A stretch of DNA of 64,000 nt from Advenella sp. FME57 (GTDB taxonomy: Bacteria; Pseudomonadota; Gammaproteobacteria; Burkholderiales; Burkholderiaceae_B), in NCBI RefSeq assembly GCF_014897675.1, contig NZ_JABUXU010000008.1, positions 124,001-188,000 on the forward strand, in the 5' to 3' direction. The number at the start of each line of letters is the position of its first letter. Within the stretch, counting starts at the first letter, position 1. Below the pieces are notes generated by a model, which worked only from the letters and a program-made list of their open reading frames with translations, was not told where the DNA came from and did not search any database. Shown one piece after another: positions 63,076 through 64,000 of this stretch. Both the position numbers and the translations under genes were made by a program.

Positions 63076-63999
63076 CTAATCCAGTTTGGCTTCGGACGCG
63101 TCAATGATTTTTTTCCACTTTTCAGATTCCGCTTGAACATGTAATACATAGTTTTCGCTGCCTGCCGCAAGTGGTTCAATACCTAGTTCGCTTAATCTTT
63201 CCTTAACCTGCGGGTTCCGCAGAACGTTACTGATTGCCTGAGACAGGATGCTGACCCTGTCTGCAGGCATATCTTCAGGGCCTACAATTGCGTTCCACGA
63301 GCCCACCACAAAAGCTGGAATTCCTTGTTCTTTTCCGGTAGGAAGATCTGGGACTGTGCTATTGGGCTGGTCATCAGCCAGTGCGATTAATCTTAACTTT
63401 CCCGCTTTGGCTTGCGGTACGATCACGGAAATGGCATCGAGTACGACCTGCACCTGGCCACCCATCGCAGCGTTGATTGCCTCTGCGCCGCTTTTGAATG
63501 GCACATGGGTTATCTGCATTTTGGCTTCCTGATTCAAGAGCTCCATTCCCAAATGAGGTGAACTGCCAACTCCAGCAGAGCCATAGTTCAGTTTGTGAGG
63601 GTTTTTCTGAGCATAATCGATCAGATCCGATAAGTTCTTAACCTGTGGCACATTCGAGACCCCAAGAACGTAGGGTGAATTGCTAATTAAAGATACTGGT
63701 TCAAAGGCAGCCGGATCATAGTTTAACTTTTTGTAAAGCATCTTGTTTACTACTTGGGTTCCGACTGTACCAAGTAATAACGTATATCCGTCAGGTTTTG
63801 CACGTGCTACTGTTTGAGCTGCAATCGTTCCGCCGGCACCAGGCTTGTTTTCGATGACAATAGTCTGATTAAGTTCCTCTCCCAGTTTTTGGCCTATCAG
63901 GCGGGCAACCACATCTGTGATACCCCCGGCGCCAAAGGGGACGACGAGTCGAATGGAGTGATCTGGGTATGCTGCTTGTGCAAAGGAGGTGAGAGAAGT
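63076..63999 (-). CDS. Bug/TctC-family periplasmic substrate-binding protein, cut by window end
   Basis: Frame open to the last bases, reading TSLTSFAQAAYPDHSIRLVV and PFGAGGITDVVARLIG, so the signal peptide start lies beyond base 64000 and the ATG at 63912 is internal. Bug motifs: IENKPGAGGTIAAQT, RAKPDGYTLLLGTVG, VPFKSGAEAINAAMGGQ and VPDLPTGKEQGIPAFVVGSW. Precedes the class II aldolase gene. Confidence 0.88.
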   Translation of the reverse strand, partial: TSLTSFAQAAYPDHSIRLVVPFGAGGITDVVARLIGQKLGEELNQTIVIENKPGAGGTIAAQTVARAKPDGYTLLLGTVGTQVVNKMLYKKLNYDPAAFEPVSLISNSPYVLGVSNVPQVKNLSDLIDYAQKNPHKLNYGSAGVGSSPHLGMELLNQEAKMQITHVPFKSGAEAINAAMGGQVQVVLDAISVIVPQAKAGKLRLIALADDQPNSTVPDLPTGKEQGIPAFVVGSWNAIVGPEDMPADRVSILSQAISNVLRNPQVKERLSELGIEPLAAGSENYVLHVQAESEKWKKIIDASEAKLD

Positions 64000-64000
64000 G

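Overview
The window reads as chromosome of a Gram-negative betaproteobacterium, most likely Alcaligenaceae (Advenella/Bordetella-like). This is inferred from eight tripartite-tricarboxylate-type (Bug/TctC) periplasmic binding proteins, moderate GC content, and many IclR and LysR regulators beside short catabolic operons. No rRNA, tRNA, CRISPR array, integrase or intact insertion sequence was seen. It looks like an accessory catabolic region assembled from many small cassettes, with several decayed gene ends.

Layout. 1-4.4 kb: 3' end of an SDR gene, a long AT-rich gap, then three small secreted proteins; two are Gly/Ser/Asn/Gln-rich paralogues. 4.4-14.2 kb: nitronate monooxygenase and IclR, divergent from Fe-alcohol dehydrogenase, aldehyde dehydrogenase, Bug, SDR, a MaoC/ADP-forming acyl-CoA synthetase fusion and a citrate-synthase-like lyase. 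Together these could take an alcohol to a CoA ester, hydrate it, oxidise it and cleave it. 14.3-20.6 kb: Liv-type binding protein, Bug-TauD with IclR, Bug-RpiR. 20.7-23.5 kb: iolC and iolB. 23.5-31.2 kb: enolase-superfamily enzyme with Bug, alpha/beta hydrolase, NmrA-like reductase, a LysR gene carrying five 64-bp tandem repeats, nitroreductase with Bug. 31.7-37.4 kb: two D-aminoacylase-type amidohydrolases, Bug, LysR.

37.5-44.4 kb: TonB-dependent receptor, exported CobN-like protein, ExbB/TolQ-like protein and DUF2149 protein, the same gene set as hmuR-S-U-V haem systems, behind an 18-bp perfect palindrome that resembles a Zur box. 44.5-49.5 kb: HpsN/HisD-like dehydrogenase, SDR, LacI, Bug and HpaI-type aldolase. 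49.7-54.7 kb: a MarR remnant, Rrf2 with epoxide hydrolase, a class A beta-lactamase with a shortened omega loop, and MarR with a flavin monooxygenase. 54.8-64 kb: hotdog-like protein, MFS transporter, ArsR-type regulator, SDR remnant, lactate-permease-family transporter, XRE-cupin regulator, class II aldolase and a last Bug protein cut by the window end.

The strongest candidates for something new are the 64-bp repeat array that switches the reading frame of a LysR regulator, the MaoC-acyl-CoA synthetase fusion that keeps an internal ribosome-binding site, and the metal/tetrapyrrole uptake operon with a Zur-like operator. Functions are inferred from sequence motifs and gene order read by eye; no database search was possible.
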